The position numbers were made by a program, and so were the translations under genes. Of a stretch of DNA of 39,889 nt, positions 25,499-33,226 are shown in pieces. Location of the stretch: NCBI GenBank assembly GCA_905235685.1, contig CAJOMO010000028.1:1-39889 (forward strand), written 5' to 3'. Position 1 is the stretch's first letter, and every line of letters starts with the position of its first letter. The notes beneath the pieces were generated by a model that saw only the letters and a program-made list of their open reading frames with translations, did no database searches and was not told the DNA's origin. The stretch is from an uncultured Selenomonadaceae bacterium (lineage in GTDB: Bacteria; Bacillota; Negativicutes; Selenomonadales; Selenomonadaceae).

Positions 25499-26281
25499 TC
25501 AACTCACCGCCTGCAAGCCCCGCCTCAAAATATTCTTCACAAGTTTATCAGCCTGGTCATTCAGCACAAAATTAATCATATCGCCGACCGTGAAATTGCT
25601 GCCGTATTCGCCAATCAAAACATTTACGGTTAAGCTCGTGCGCTTATCGGAATTTTGCCCTTCGAAAACTCTGCCGCTCCGAACGTCAATCAAAAAATAT
25701 TCCATTTCAACTTGAACGCGTTTACCGCGCAAATCGTCTGAACTTGGACTTGCGCCAAATATCCCGCCGGTTTTCCGCCAAACGTCAGCGTCTTGGACAT
25801 TGCAAAAAAGCATATAATCAACGCCGTACTTTTCGCCGAGTTTCTTAACGTAATAACTGATTTTCGGCGTCAAATAATAAGGCGTTCCTTCCAATTTTCG
25901 GCGCGCCTCGGTTTCGATTTCGTCTTGATAATAATCTTTGCCCATAACCGAATCGCCGTAGCGCGTCATTTTCACGTTGGCAAGTTCGCGGCGGTAAAGG
26001 CGGCTGTGTGCAATCGCGTCCATATGTATCAGCGAAAAAATTTCGTCTTCGTCGTCTTCGTCGTCAAGCAAAGTCATTCGCGTTTCAACTTCAAAATGCG
26101 CCTGCAATTTCTCATTGATAATGTCAGAAAAATTTTCCAGGAACTCCGGCTTGAGCTGATATTGCCCGTAGCTTGCCACTTCCGCCAATAAAATTCGCGG
26201 ATTGCCCGAACTTTCAAACGCCGCCTCCGCCGGTACTATCCAAAAAATTATCAGCCCCAATATCAGCAAAAATTTTTTCAT
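25499..26281 (-). CDS. Secreted protein, distant CsgG-like (260 aa)
   Basis: A signal peptide (MKKFLLILGLIIFWIVPAEAA) then NPRILLAEVASYGQYQLKPEF and a helix IINEKLQAHFEVETRMTLLD. A very acidic stretch (DDEDDEDEIF) and VDYMLFCNVQDADVW and VQVEMEYFLIDVRSGRVFEGQ strands follow. The order of strands resembles the CsgG/TolB-N fold of its neighbours, but similarity is weak. Four bases separate it from the upstream gene. Function unknown. Confidence 0.62.
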   Translation of the reverse strand: MKKFLLILGLIIFWIVPAEAAFESSGNPRILLAEVASYGQYQLKPEFLENFSDIINEKLQAHFEVETRMTLLDDEDDEDEIFSLIHMDAIAHSRLYRRELANVKMTRYGDSVMGKDYYQDEIETEARRKLEGTPYYLTPKISYYVKKLGEKYGVDYMLFCNVQDADVWRKTGGIFGASPSSDDLRGKRVQVEMEYFLIDVRSGRVFEGQNSDKRTSLTVNVLIGEYGSNFTVGDMINFVLNDQADKLVKNILRRGLQAVS

Positions 26282-26285
26282 CGCC

Positions 26286-26900
26286 TTAACCCCGCGCGTA
26301 TTTCATATGAGCCATCAAATTATCAACCAACGCAACCGCCGCTTTGTCGAGCGCGTCGCTCACAAGTTCCTCGTTAACGTCGTGGCTGCCAATGCGAATA
26401 ATCCTAAACGGCGCTTTTGTGAGTTTAATCGTTGATTCGGCAACTGCGCGACCTGTCAAAACCACGCGGCTTGTCTTAACGTCAATCACTCGCGCAGAGA
26501 GCCGCGCAACCACCGTATAGCGGTTGTTGCCAAATCCAAAAACTTCGCCAACGCGCTTTTTCGTACTCAAGCCGTCGATACTGCCGACAACCAAATATTC
26601 CGCGCCTTCCAAATAAGTTGACTCCGCGGGTTTCGACATCAATTCTTGAAGAACTCGCTCATTGAGAATGTCCTGCAAATATTCACGGTCGAGCAAATCA
26701 AATTTTCCGGTTTTAAAAAGTTCGTCGTAAATGACGCCGGTAACGTTGATTTGATCGTCCCAATTTATGTCCGGAGAAACCGCGGCTTTTTTTGTGAAAG
26801 GAATTACCGCCGTCCGCGGATAATCCAAAATCCCCGCCGCGCATATTTCCGGCAAAATTATCCACAGCGCAAATACCGCAAAAAAAATTTTCCTAACCAT
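26286..26900 (-). CDS. Secreted CsgG-family protein (204 aa)
   Basis: First gene of the envelope run. A signal peptide (MVRKIFFAVFALWIILPEICAA), then PRTAVIPFTKKAA, GVIYDELFKTGKFDLLDREYLQDILNE and GAEYLVVGSIDGLSTKK. VVARLSARVIDVKTSRVVLTG completes the CsgG-like pattern of synthesis-of-curli transporter proteins and related lipoproteins. No lipobox Cys is present. The start is ATG 26898-26900; an extension upstream adds 12 residues and would bury the signal peptide. A promoter candidate lies at 26928-26955. Confidence 0.68.
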   Translation of the reverse strand: MVRKIFFAVFALWIILPEICAAGILDYPRTAVIPFTKKAAVSPDINWDDQINVTGVIYDELFKTGKFDLLDREYLQDILNERVLQELMSKPAESTYLEGAEYLVVGSIDGLSTKKRVGEVFGFGNNRYTVVARLSARVIDVKTSRVVLTGRAVAESTIKLTKAPFRIIRIGSHDVNEELVSDALDKAAVALVDNLMAHMKYARG

Positions 26901-26927
26901 TGCTCTCACCGCCAAAAAATTTTTTTC

Positions 26928-26955
26928 AGTATACACCGAATTTATAAGAGTTGCA
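26928..26955 (-). promoter_or_regulatory. Candidate promoter of the envelope operon
   Basis: On the minus strand TGCAAC (26950-26955), a 16-base spacer and TATACT (26928-26933). The -10 is good and the -35 poor. It faces away from the glycosyltransferase promoter in a 149-base divergent gap. Confidence 0.42.
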
Positions 26956-26984
26956 TTAAAAATTTCAAGCGCGGCAAATAATTC

Positions 26985-27013
26985 TTGCGAAGTTTTTGGT
27001 TAAAGCTTATACT
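26985..27013 (+). promoter_or_regulatory. Candidate promoter of the glycosyltransferase gene
   Basis: TTGCGA (26985-26990), a 17-base spacer and TATACT (27008-27013). The start is expected near 27020, leaving ~30 bases before the GTG start at 27050 with its GGAGG. Confidence 0.55.
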
Positions 27014-27049
27014 ATTGCCAAATTTCAAAATGTCTGGAGGGTGCTTTGC

Positions 27050-28948
27050 GTGCAAAATGATTTTCCAATAGCTTGCCGCCGTGAAAATCAGTGGCTTTTG
27101 ATTAATCCAAATTTCCAAAATAATAATGTACTTCGCCTAGAAACCGAATTTGAAAAATATTGGCGGAAAATCGAACGCGGCGAAAATTTTGCATTTGCAC
27201 GTTATGCGGACGGCGAATTGGCTTTAATGCTCGGCAAAAAAATTAAAGCTGTCGACGGTTGGACGACCGAAGCAGACATTTCTTCACTCGGTAAAGCTCT
27301 TAAAGAATCGCTTGGTTTTTCCACGCCGAATTTTATTTATGGAATAAGTTGCCCGTGCTGTGATTCCGAAAGTTATTATTGGTATCTTCGCCATTTGAAA
27401 AACTGCAATATTTCTTTTTCAAATATTTGGGTCAATGCCAATTTCGCGCAGTTCAAGGAAAAATTTTTAAAGCTCGAACGCGACGCCATTTTGATTACGA
27501 ATTATCGCGGGCGCGGCAAATCTTACGGCAAGCTTAACATTAAAAAACATTACTTCACAACAAACGACGACAGCATTAAATTTTGGGAAAATGACGCCGC
27601 TAAATTGATTCAGCAAATTATTGACGAAACCGGCGACGAACGCGATATGCTGTACGTGGTTTCAGCCGGTCCAATGTCCGCGCTGATTATCAAGGCGCTC
27701 TTTGAAAATAACCCGCATAACTGCTACATTGATTTCGGCAGCGCGATTGACTTTATTACTCACGGGAAAATTACCCGCCCGTATATGATTGAAACGACAC
27801 CCTACGCGAAACAAAAATGCTGGATGTTCGACAATAAATCTATGAGCGTTGACGTTGACGTGGTGCTGTCGGCTTATCGACGCCCCGAAATTTTGGAACA
27901 GCAGCTTGACGCCGTTAAAAATCAGACGCTGAAACCTGCGCGAATATTTTTGTACCAGGACGCGGTAAAATCCGGCGATAAAATTGTGATAGCCTCAGAT
28001 ACTTTGAAAAAATTCGACGCATATTGTATCGCCAAAGAAAACGGCGGCGTTTGGAAAAGATTTGAATATGCGGCGGAAATGGCGATGTCTCCTTACATTT
28101 GTATTTTCGACGACGATACAATTCCAGGGCGCAGATGGCTTGAGAATTGTCATATGCATTTTATGGCAAATGGGGGGGGGATTTACGGCACAAATGGAAT
28201 AATTTTGCAGAATATAAATTATCCGGACGCGCGAAATTATTTTAATGTGGGCTGGCATACTTCAAACGAAAATGCTCAGGAAGTTGATTTTGTCGGACAT
28301 GCCTGGTTTGTGGCGCGCGAATATTTAAAATGGATGGTTGATAAAACTTATGGCGCAGAATTTAAATACGTCGGCGAAGATATGTGCATTTCGTTTGCCG
28401 CACAGGAGCGCGGGGTTAAAACTTACGTGCCGCCGCATCCGCGGGAAATTCTTTCGCTGTGGGGTTCAATTCCAAAATACGGCTGGCAATACGGAACAAG
28501 CGAAGTTGCGCTCAGTCTGAATCCGGAAAATTCTTCGGCAATGTCAAGGGCGCTGATAAAAATGCACGCGGACGGTTGGAAATTATTATTCGAGCGCGCG
28601 GCTTACTATGTAAAATTTTTGGCAGAGCAAAGACGCACGGCGGCGTTATTGCAGTCGATTAAAATGTTCCTGCCGCTCATTGACAAGGGACGCGCAATTT
28701 TTTTCGGCGAAAATAAATATTCCGCACTCGCGCAGAGTTCGTTTAATTTGCAAAACGGCGAATACATTGTTTTGGAAGATTCCGCGGGCAAAATCACTTT
28801 CGAGCGCGTCATTCGGCTTTTCAAAAAAAATTCCGTGCATATATTTTTCACCGATGTTTACGAGCAAATGAAACCGTACCTTCAGCGGCTGAACCTAATC
28901 GAAAATGCAGATTTTATTGACGGCAGGAGATTTTTGATAATCGGCTAA
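27050..28948 (+). CDS. Two-domain glycosyltransferase (GT-D fold plus GT2), 632 aa
   Basis: Residues ~35-260 look like a GT-D-type glycosyltransferase (FARYADGE at 49-56, a conserved acidic sugar-nucleotide motif, then VVSAGPMSALIIKALF and YIDFGSAID). Residues ~270 onward are a GT-A family 2 domain: VDVVLSAYRRPEILEQQLDAV, IFDDDTIPGRRW with the DDD metal motif at 354-356. The C-terminal ~130 residues are unrecognised. The start is GTG 27050 with GGAGG nine bases upstream; an earlier ATG at 26996 lies inside the promoter. A G9 run (28172-28180) encodes Gly375-377 with GGG codons, otherwise avoided here. Likely role: surface polysaccharide or protein glycosylation. Confidence 0.78.
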   Translation: MQNDFPIACRRENQWLLINPNFQNNNVLRLETEFEKYWRKIERGENFAFARYADGELALMLGKKIKAVDGWTTEADISSLGKALKESLGFSTPNFIYGISCPCCDSESYYWYLRHLKNCNISFSNIWVNANFAQFKEKFLKLERDAILITNYRGRGKSYGKLNIKKHYFTTNDDSIKFWENDAAKLIQQIIDETGDERDMLYVVSAGPMSALIIKALFENNPHNCYIDFGSAIDFITHGKITRPYMIETTPYAKQKCWMFDNKSMSVDVDVVLSAYRRPEILEQQLDAVKNQTLKPARIFLYQDAVKSGDKIVIASDTLKKFDAYCIAKENGGVWKRFEYAAEMAMSPYICIFDDDTIPGRRWLENCHMHFMANGGGIYGTNGIILQNINYPDARNYFNVGWHTSNENAQEVDFVGHAWFVAREYLKWMVDKTYGAEFKYVGEDMCISFAAQERGVKTYVPPHPREILSLWGSIPKYGWQYGTSEVALSLNPENSSAMSRALIKMHADGWKLLFERAAYYVKFLAEQRRTAALLQSIKMFLPLIDKGRAIFFGENKYSALAQSSFNLQNGEYIVLEDSAGKITFERVIRLFKKNSVHIFFTDVYEQMKPYLQRLNLIENADFIDGRRFLIIG

Positions 28949-28999
28949 AATTCGTCAGCAAATCGCCGCTAATTCACCAAAGATAGGGGCATTCAATTA

Positions 29000-29386
29000 A
29001 TGAGAAAAATTTTTTGTGCTTTGCTGTTCGTCACCGTTATTTTTGCGGGTGTGAAAATTTGCGCGGCGGAAAATCTGAAATTTATTGATTCTGAGGGCGA
29101 CGTGGGCTATTTCGTGGATATGGATTCTTTCGTCGAAGAAAATTCCGCGGTTTTTCGTGTGAATATGGTTGTCATTCGGATTAATCTTAACCAAATGGAC
29201 TCCGTGAGCCTTCGGATAAATCACCATTTGCAGACTTACATAATCCGTTCGATAAAGACTTATTCTTACGACAAGCGCACGGAAATAAAATCGGACGACC
29301 AAATCAGACCGACGCGAAATTACATTGACGATTCTTTGATGGGCGATTTGGTTAAAATTGTGTTGAATGGCGGCGAAATTGAATGA
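29000..29386 (+). CDS. Small secreted protein (128 aa)
   Basis: A signal peptide (MRKIFCALLFVTVIFAGVKICAA) then ~105 residues with alternating strands (LKFIDSEGDVGYFVDMDSF, FRVNMVVIRINLNQ, LQTYIIRSIKTYSYD). No family is recognised; size and strand pattern suggest a small beta protein. Its end overlaps the LptD-like start by four bases (ATGA), so the two are coupled and may act together in the outer membrane. AGGGGC precedes the ATG at longish spacing. Confidence 0.65.
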   Translation: MRKIFCALLFVTVIFAGVKICAAENLKFIDSEGDVGYFVDMDSFVEENSAVFRVNMVVIRINLNQMDSVSLRINHHLQTYIIRSIKTYSYDKRTEIKSDDQIRPTRNYIDDSLMGDLVKIVLNGGEIE

Positions 29387-30924
29387 AGAAAATTTTATTG
29401 GCTACGATATGCGCATTGGGGATAATTCCGGCGGTGGGAAATGCGGCTTACAAATCCAGTTCGGACACCGGCACTGAAATTTTCGACTACATAGAAAATC
29501 GGCGTCGCGCAGAACACGCGGATATTTGGAGCGAAGATCAGCTTCAATTGAAGTCTGACATTGAGGAGGCTAGGGCGCGTTTGCCGCAAGCGCTGGAAGA
29601 AGGCGCGCCTGTACCGGTTGCGTTCGAAGGCGACGATTTGATTTTCAATGCGGTTACCGGCGAATTTATTGCCAAAGGGCGGGTTGATATTATTCAGCTT
29701 GAAGGTTACCGTTTTCAAAGTACCGAGGCGAGCGGCAACGTCAACGAAAATGAGGTTCGCGTCAAGGGCAAATCGCATATGATTCAGATTAACGAAAATG
29801 CGCCGCGCGTGACTTTGGACGGCTACAATACTTTTTACAACTACGCAAAAAAAACCGGCAGTATGGAGCGCGTCAATGGCAAAGTTGGCGAATATTACAT
29901 TGCGGGCAAACGCTTTGAATTTTACCCCGATCATATTGTGGCGTATGACGCTTATCAGACGAAATGCGGCGCGCGAAATCCGGATTATCGAGTCAGCGCG
30001 AAACGTATGGAAATTTGGCCCGAACAAATTATTCGAATGTATGACGTTGGACTGTGGATTGGCGATTTTCTTGTCGGCACGCAAAAATACAATGAGCGCA
30101 AACTTGACGGCACGGAAGAGACATATTTTCCGCGTTTCGGCTACAGTTCAAATCACGGCTTTTATGTCAAAGATACGTTTACTTTTCCGCTGAAAGACAG
30201 CCATTACCAGGCGATTTTGAACGCGCATATCGAAACTAAGCGCGGCATTCGTAGCAGCGGCGAATTTCATTATTTGAACAGAGATTTTACCGCGCGGACT
30301 TTGTACGGTTTTTACTACGACAGCGACGGGCGCTGGATTAAAAAAGAGCCTTCGCTGGATTTGTACTACGAAAAGAAAATTGAAGGCTCGCCGTTGACTT
30401 ATACCGTCGAATATGAAGTTGGCGATTGGAGCGCCGATAACGCGGCAAGTACTCACCAGGAACTTGAATTTGGCTTGACGCACGAGCCGATTACTCTTTG
30501 GCAGAAATATAAGCTGATGTTGCATACGAGTTACAAAATTATGAAAGACGACATTAAATATTCCAGCAACGGCTTTACCGGCAACCGCCACTTGAACGGC
30601 TTGAATTATAATGCGACGCTGTTTCGGGAATTTGACGAAAATTTTGCCGCGTATACTTCCTACGAACACAACCGCAGCACTTCAAAAAATTCTCTGTACG
30701 ATTATGATAACGACGATTATTCGACGAAATTTGCCATTGGCGCGAGTTACCGCTTGACTGACAAAGACCGATTCGTGGCTGGCTTGAAATTTGACGCTAA
30801 AAGGGGTACACTTGAAGACGCTGACTATTATTGGTATCGCGATTTGCATTGTTCAACGGCAATTTTCCGTTGGCGGCAAAAGCGCGACAAAGTAGAACTT
30901 CACTGGCAATTTACGCCATGGTGA
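29383..30924 (+). CDS. LptD/OstA-like outer-membrane barrel (513 aa)
   Basis: A signal peptide (MKKILLATICALGIIPAVGNAA), then an OstA/LptA-like jelly-roll repeat region (residues ~80-165: EGDDLIFNAVTGEFIAKGRVDII, VRVKGKSHMIQIN, YNYAKKTGSMERVNG). A long barrel follows with alternating aromatic strands (AYTSYEHNRS, KFAIGASYRLTDKDRF) and a terminal aromatic (LHWQFTPW), the usual outer-membrane insertion signal. LptD moves lipopolysaccharide to the outer leaflet. At 513 residues it is shorter than proteobacterial LptD (~780). A diderm envelope follows from this gene. argJ starts 29 bases downstream. Confidence 0.78.
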   Translation: MKKILLATICALGIIPAVGNAAYKSSSDTGTEIFDYIENRRRAEHADIWSEDQLQLKSDIEEARARLPQALEEGAPVPVAFEGDDLIFNAVTGEFIAKGRVDIIQLEGYRFQSTEASGNVNENEVRVKGKSHMIQINENAPRVTLDGYNTFYNYAKKTGSMERVNGKVGEYYIAGKRFEFYPDHIVAYDAYQTKCGARNPDYRVSAKRMEIWPEQIIRMYDVGLWIGDFLVGTQKYNERKLDGTEETYFPRFGYSSNHGFYVKDTFTFPLKDSHYQAILNAHIETKRGIRSSGEFHYLNRDFTARTLYGFYYDSDGRWIKKEPSLDLYYEKKIEGSPLTYTVEYEVGDWSADNAASTHQELEFGLTHEPITLWQKYKLMLHTSYKIMKDDIKYSSNGFTGNRHLNGLNYNATLFREFDENFAAYTSYEHNRSTSKNSLYDYDNDDYSTKFAIGASYRLTDKDRFVAGLKFDAKRGTLEDADYYWYRDLHCSTAIFRWRQKRDKVELHWQFTPW

Positions 30925-30952
30925 TTTTAAATTTGGAAGGGGTTTTTAATCG

Positions 30953-32164
30953 ATGTTTAGCGAAAAACACAAGGCGGCGGGCGTTGCTTATCCGCAAGGT
31001 TTCAAAGCGGCGGGCGTTCGCGCAGGTATCAAAAAAAGCGGCAATTTGGACGTTGCCTTGATTTACACCGAAAAAGTTGCTGTGGTTGCGGGCGTGTTCA
31101 CTCAAAACCAGGTGGCGGCGGCGCCTGTTCATGTCAGCAAAGTTGTTGTCGGTACGGGCTTAGCTCATGCTGTCGTTGCGAATGCGGGCTGTGCCAATGC
31201 TTGTACGGGTGAGCAAGGTTTACACGACGCCGAAAAAATGGCTGAAATTGCGGCGCAGGAATTGAATTGTCGCGCAGATGACGTTATCGTTGCGTCAACC
31301 GGCGTTATTGGCGTTAATCTGGATATGGCGAAAATGGAAGCCGGTATTAAAAATGCTGTCAAGGAACTTTCCAAAGACGGCAGCGTCAACGCGGGCAATG
31401 CGATTATTACCACCGACACCTATTCTAAAGCCTGCGCGACGGAATTGGAAATCGGCGGCAAGGAAGTTCGACTCGGCGCTATTGCAAAAGGCTCGGGTAT
31501 GATTATGCCGAATATGGCGACTATGCTTTGCTTTATCACCACAGACGTTGACATTGACCAAAAACTTTTGCAGGAAGCTTTGAGCGAAATCACTGAAATT
31601 AGTTTTAATATGTTAACCGTCGACGGCGATACTTCGACAAACGATATGGTTGTGGTTCTGGCGAATGGCGCGGCTGGCAATGTTAAAATCACTGAGAAAA
31701 ATGCTGACTACGTTAAATTCTACGCGGCACTCAAAGAAATGTGCATTGAGCTTGCCAAAAGAATTGCGGCGGACGGCGAAGGTGCAACCAAATTCATTAC
31801 AATCAATGTTCACGGTGCTAAAAATTTTGCGGACGCCAAAAAAGTTGGTATGGCTGTTGCAAATTCTTTGCTTGTTAAAACTAGCCTTTTTGGAGAGGAC
31901 AGCAATTGGGGACGCGTGATCTGCGCGGTTGGTTATTCCGGCGTTAAGATTAATCCCGACAAAGTTACAATCAAATATGGCGGCATTCCGGTTTATGCTA
32001 ATGGCATTGGTGTTAAATTCAATGCTGAAGATATGAAGAAAATTTTATCTGCAAAAGATATTATTATTGACATTGAACTCGAAAATGGTGCAGCAAATGC
32101 AACTATTTGGACTTGTGATACCAGCTTTCTCTATATTAAAATAAATGCCGACTATACGACGTAA
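30953..32164 (+). CDS. argJ: Glutamate N-acetyltransferase / amino-acid acetyltransferase ArgJ (403 aa)
   Basis: Moves acetyl from N-acetylornithine to glutamate (and may use acetyl-CoA), recycling the acetyl group of arginine synthesis. Marks: SGVAYPQGF-type start GVAYPQGFKAAGV, NAGCANACTGEQG, ASTGVIG, AKGSGMIMPNMATMLCF with the self-cleavage nucleophile T190, LTVDGDTSTND, EDSNWGR and the terminal KINADYTT. Length is normal. It opens the arg gene run but argC is not in the window. GGAAGG-type site upstream of ATG 30953. Confidence 0.96.
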   Translation: MFSEKHKAAGVAYPQGFKAAGVRAGIKKSGNLDVALIYTEKVAVVAGVFTQNQVAAAPVHVSKVVVGTGLAHAVVANAGCANACTGEQGLHDAEKMAEIAAQELNCRADDVIVASTGVIGVNLDMAKMEAGIKNAVKELSKDGSVNAGNAIITTDTYSKACATELEIGGKEVRLGAIAKGSGMIMPNMATMLCFITTDVDIDQKLLQEALSEITEISFNMLTVDGDTSTNDMVVVLANGAAGNVKITEKNADYVKFYAALKEMCIELAKRIAADGEGATKFITINVHGAKNFADAKKVGMAVANSLLVKTSLFGEDSNWGRVICAVGYSGVKINPDKVTIKYGGIPVYANGIGVKFNAEDMKKILSAKDIIIDIELENGAANATIWTCDTSFLYIKINADYTT

Positions 32165-32205
32165 ATTTTTATTGTTTGTCGCAAATAACTGGAGTGTATT
32201 CTAAA

Positions 32206-33222
32206 ATGAGTTCAAAAAGAATTGGAATTTATTTAATTACCTGTACGGAAAATGGCAAAAAATACGTCGGGCAGAGTATTGACCTAAAGCGTCGTTGGAA
32301 TCAGCATATGCGCAAGCCGCCTCGTCAAATGCAAGAGGATTTTGATAAATACGGTAGAGACGCGTTCACATTTGAGATTATTGAAGAATGCGCTGAATCG
32401 GAGCTTACCGCCAGAGAAGATTATTATATCGACGTCATTAAACCGGAGTACAATATCAAAACTGAAGGAAATGCTATTTCGGAACAAGCGCGGCAAAAAA
32501 TCAGTGCAATAAATAAGGGTAAAAAGCGTTCCGATATTAGCAAGCCCGTGAAATGCGTTGAACTTGACAGGATTTTTCCCAGTTTGACAGAAGCGGCTAA
32601 ATTTTGTGGTGTGCCTTCGTCCAATCTCAGCATGTTATTGGCGGGCAAAGGTCGTACACTTGGCGGCTATCATTGGATTTGGGCTTACGATGATCCGGAA
32701 CTTGAAAAAGCGGCGCTTGATAGAATCGCTCAAATGCCGGAGGGACATAAACCCACCGAAGAAACGCGCGAAAAGCAACGTCAAGCCAAACTCGGTAAAG
32801 TTATGTCTGCTGAATGTTGCCTTAAAATGAAAAAATCTCATACTGGCAAAAAATGGAAACCTTCAACTTACGAGAAACATTGCAGGAAAATTCGTTGCAT
32901 TGAGACCGGTGAAATTTTTCCTAGTATCAAAGCCGCCGCTGAAGAATATGATTTGAACGCGCCGAATATTTCAGCTGTGTTGGCAGGAAAGTTAAACTCA
33001 ATTAAAGGCTGTAGCTTTGAATATGTTGATGACAATGGTGAACCTGTTCATAAAAAAGCTAGTCAACCTGTGCGTTGCATTGAAACAAATCAAATTTTTA
33101 AAAGTATGGACGAAGCCGGTCGTGTTATGAATGTAGATTCTCATGGAATTGGGCTTGTGTTGCGCGGCAAGCGTGAAAATGTTCGTGGATACCATTTTGA
33201 AATTGTTTACAAGGAAGGGTGA
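32206..33222 (+). CDS. GIY-YIG homing endonuclease with NUMOD repeats (338 aa)
   Basis: The N-terminal nuclease domain has RIGIYLITCTENGKKYVGQS (the GIY..YVG pair), the arginine segment LKRRWNQHM and the catalytic Glu in LTAREDYYIDVIKPEYN. Three NUMOD3-like motifs follow, then NUMOD1-type helix-turn-helix modules in three copies: KCVELDRIFPSLTEAAKFCG, RCIETGEIFPSIKAAAEEYD and RCIETNQIFKSMDEAGRVMN. These bind DNA around the cleavage site. ATG 32206 has GGAG upstream; a TTG at 32176 is a poorer start. It is free-standing between argJ and argB, not inside an intron or intein. Its end overlaps the argB ribosome-binding site. Confidence 0.85.
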   Translation: MSSKRIGIYLITCTENGKKYVGQSIDLKRRWNQHMRKPPRQMQEDFDKYGRDAFTFEIIEECAESELTAREDYYIDVIKPEYNIKTEGNAISEQARQKISAINKGKKRSDISKPVKCVELDRIFPSLTEAAKFCGVPSSNLSMLLAGKGRTLGGYHWIWAYDDPELEKAALDRIAQMPEGHKPTEETREKQRQAKLGKVMSAECCLKMKKSHTGKKWKPSTYEKHCRKIRCIETGEIFPSIKAAAEEYDLNAPNISAVLAGKLNSIKGCSFEYVDDNGEPVHKKASQPVRCIETNQIFKSMDEAGRVMNVDSHGIGLVLRGKRENVRGYHFEIVYKEG

Positions 33223-33226
33223 TTTA

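Noticed and set aside
29846..29853. A8 run in the LptD-like gene as another phase-variable tract
   Set aside because: A-runs of this length are common here because AAA lysine codons are frequent; the frame is intact and there is no matching promoter or frame signature.
32176..33222. Group I intron around the homing endonuclease
   Set aside because: argJ and argB are both complete on either side, and no intron core is seen in the short flanks.
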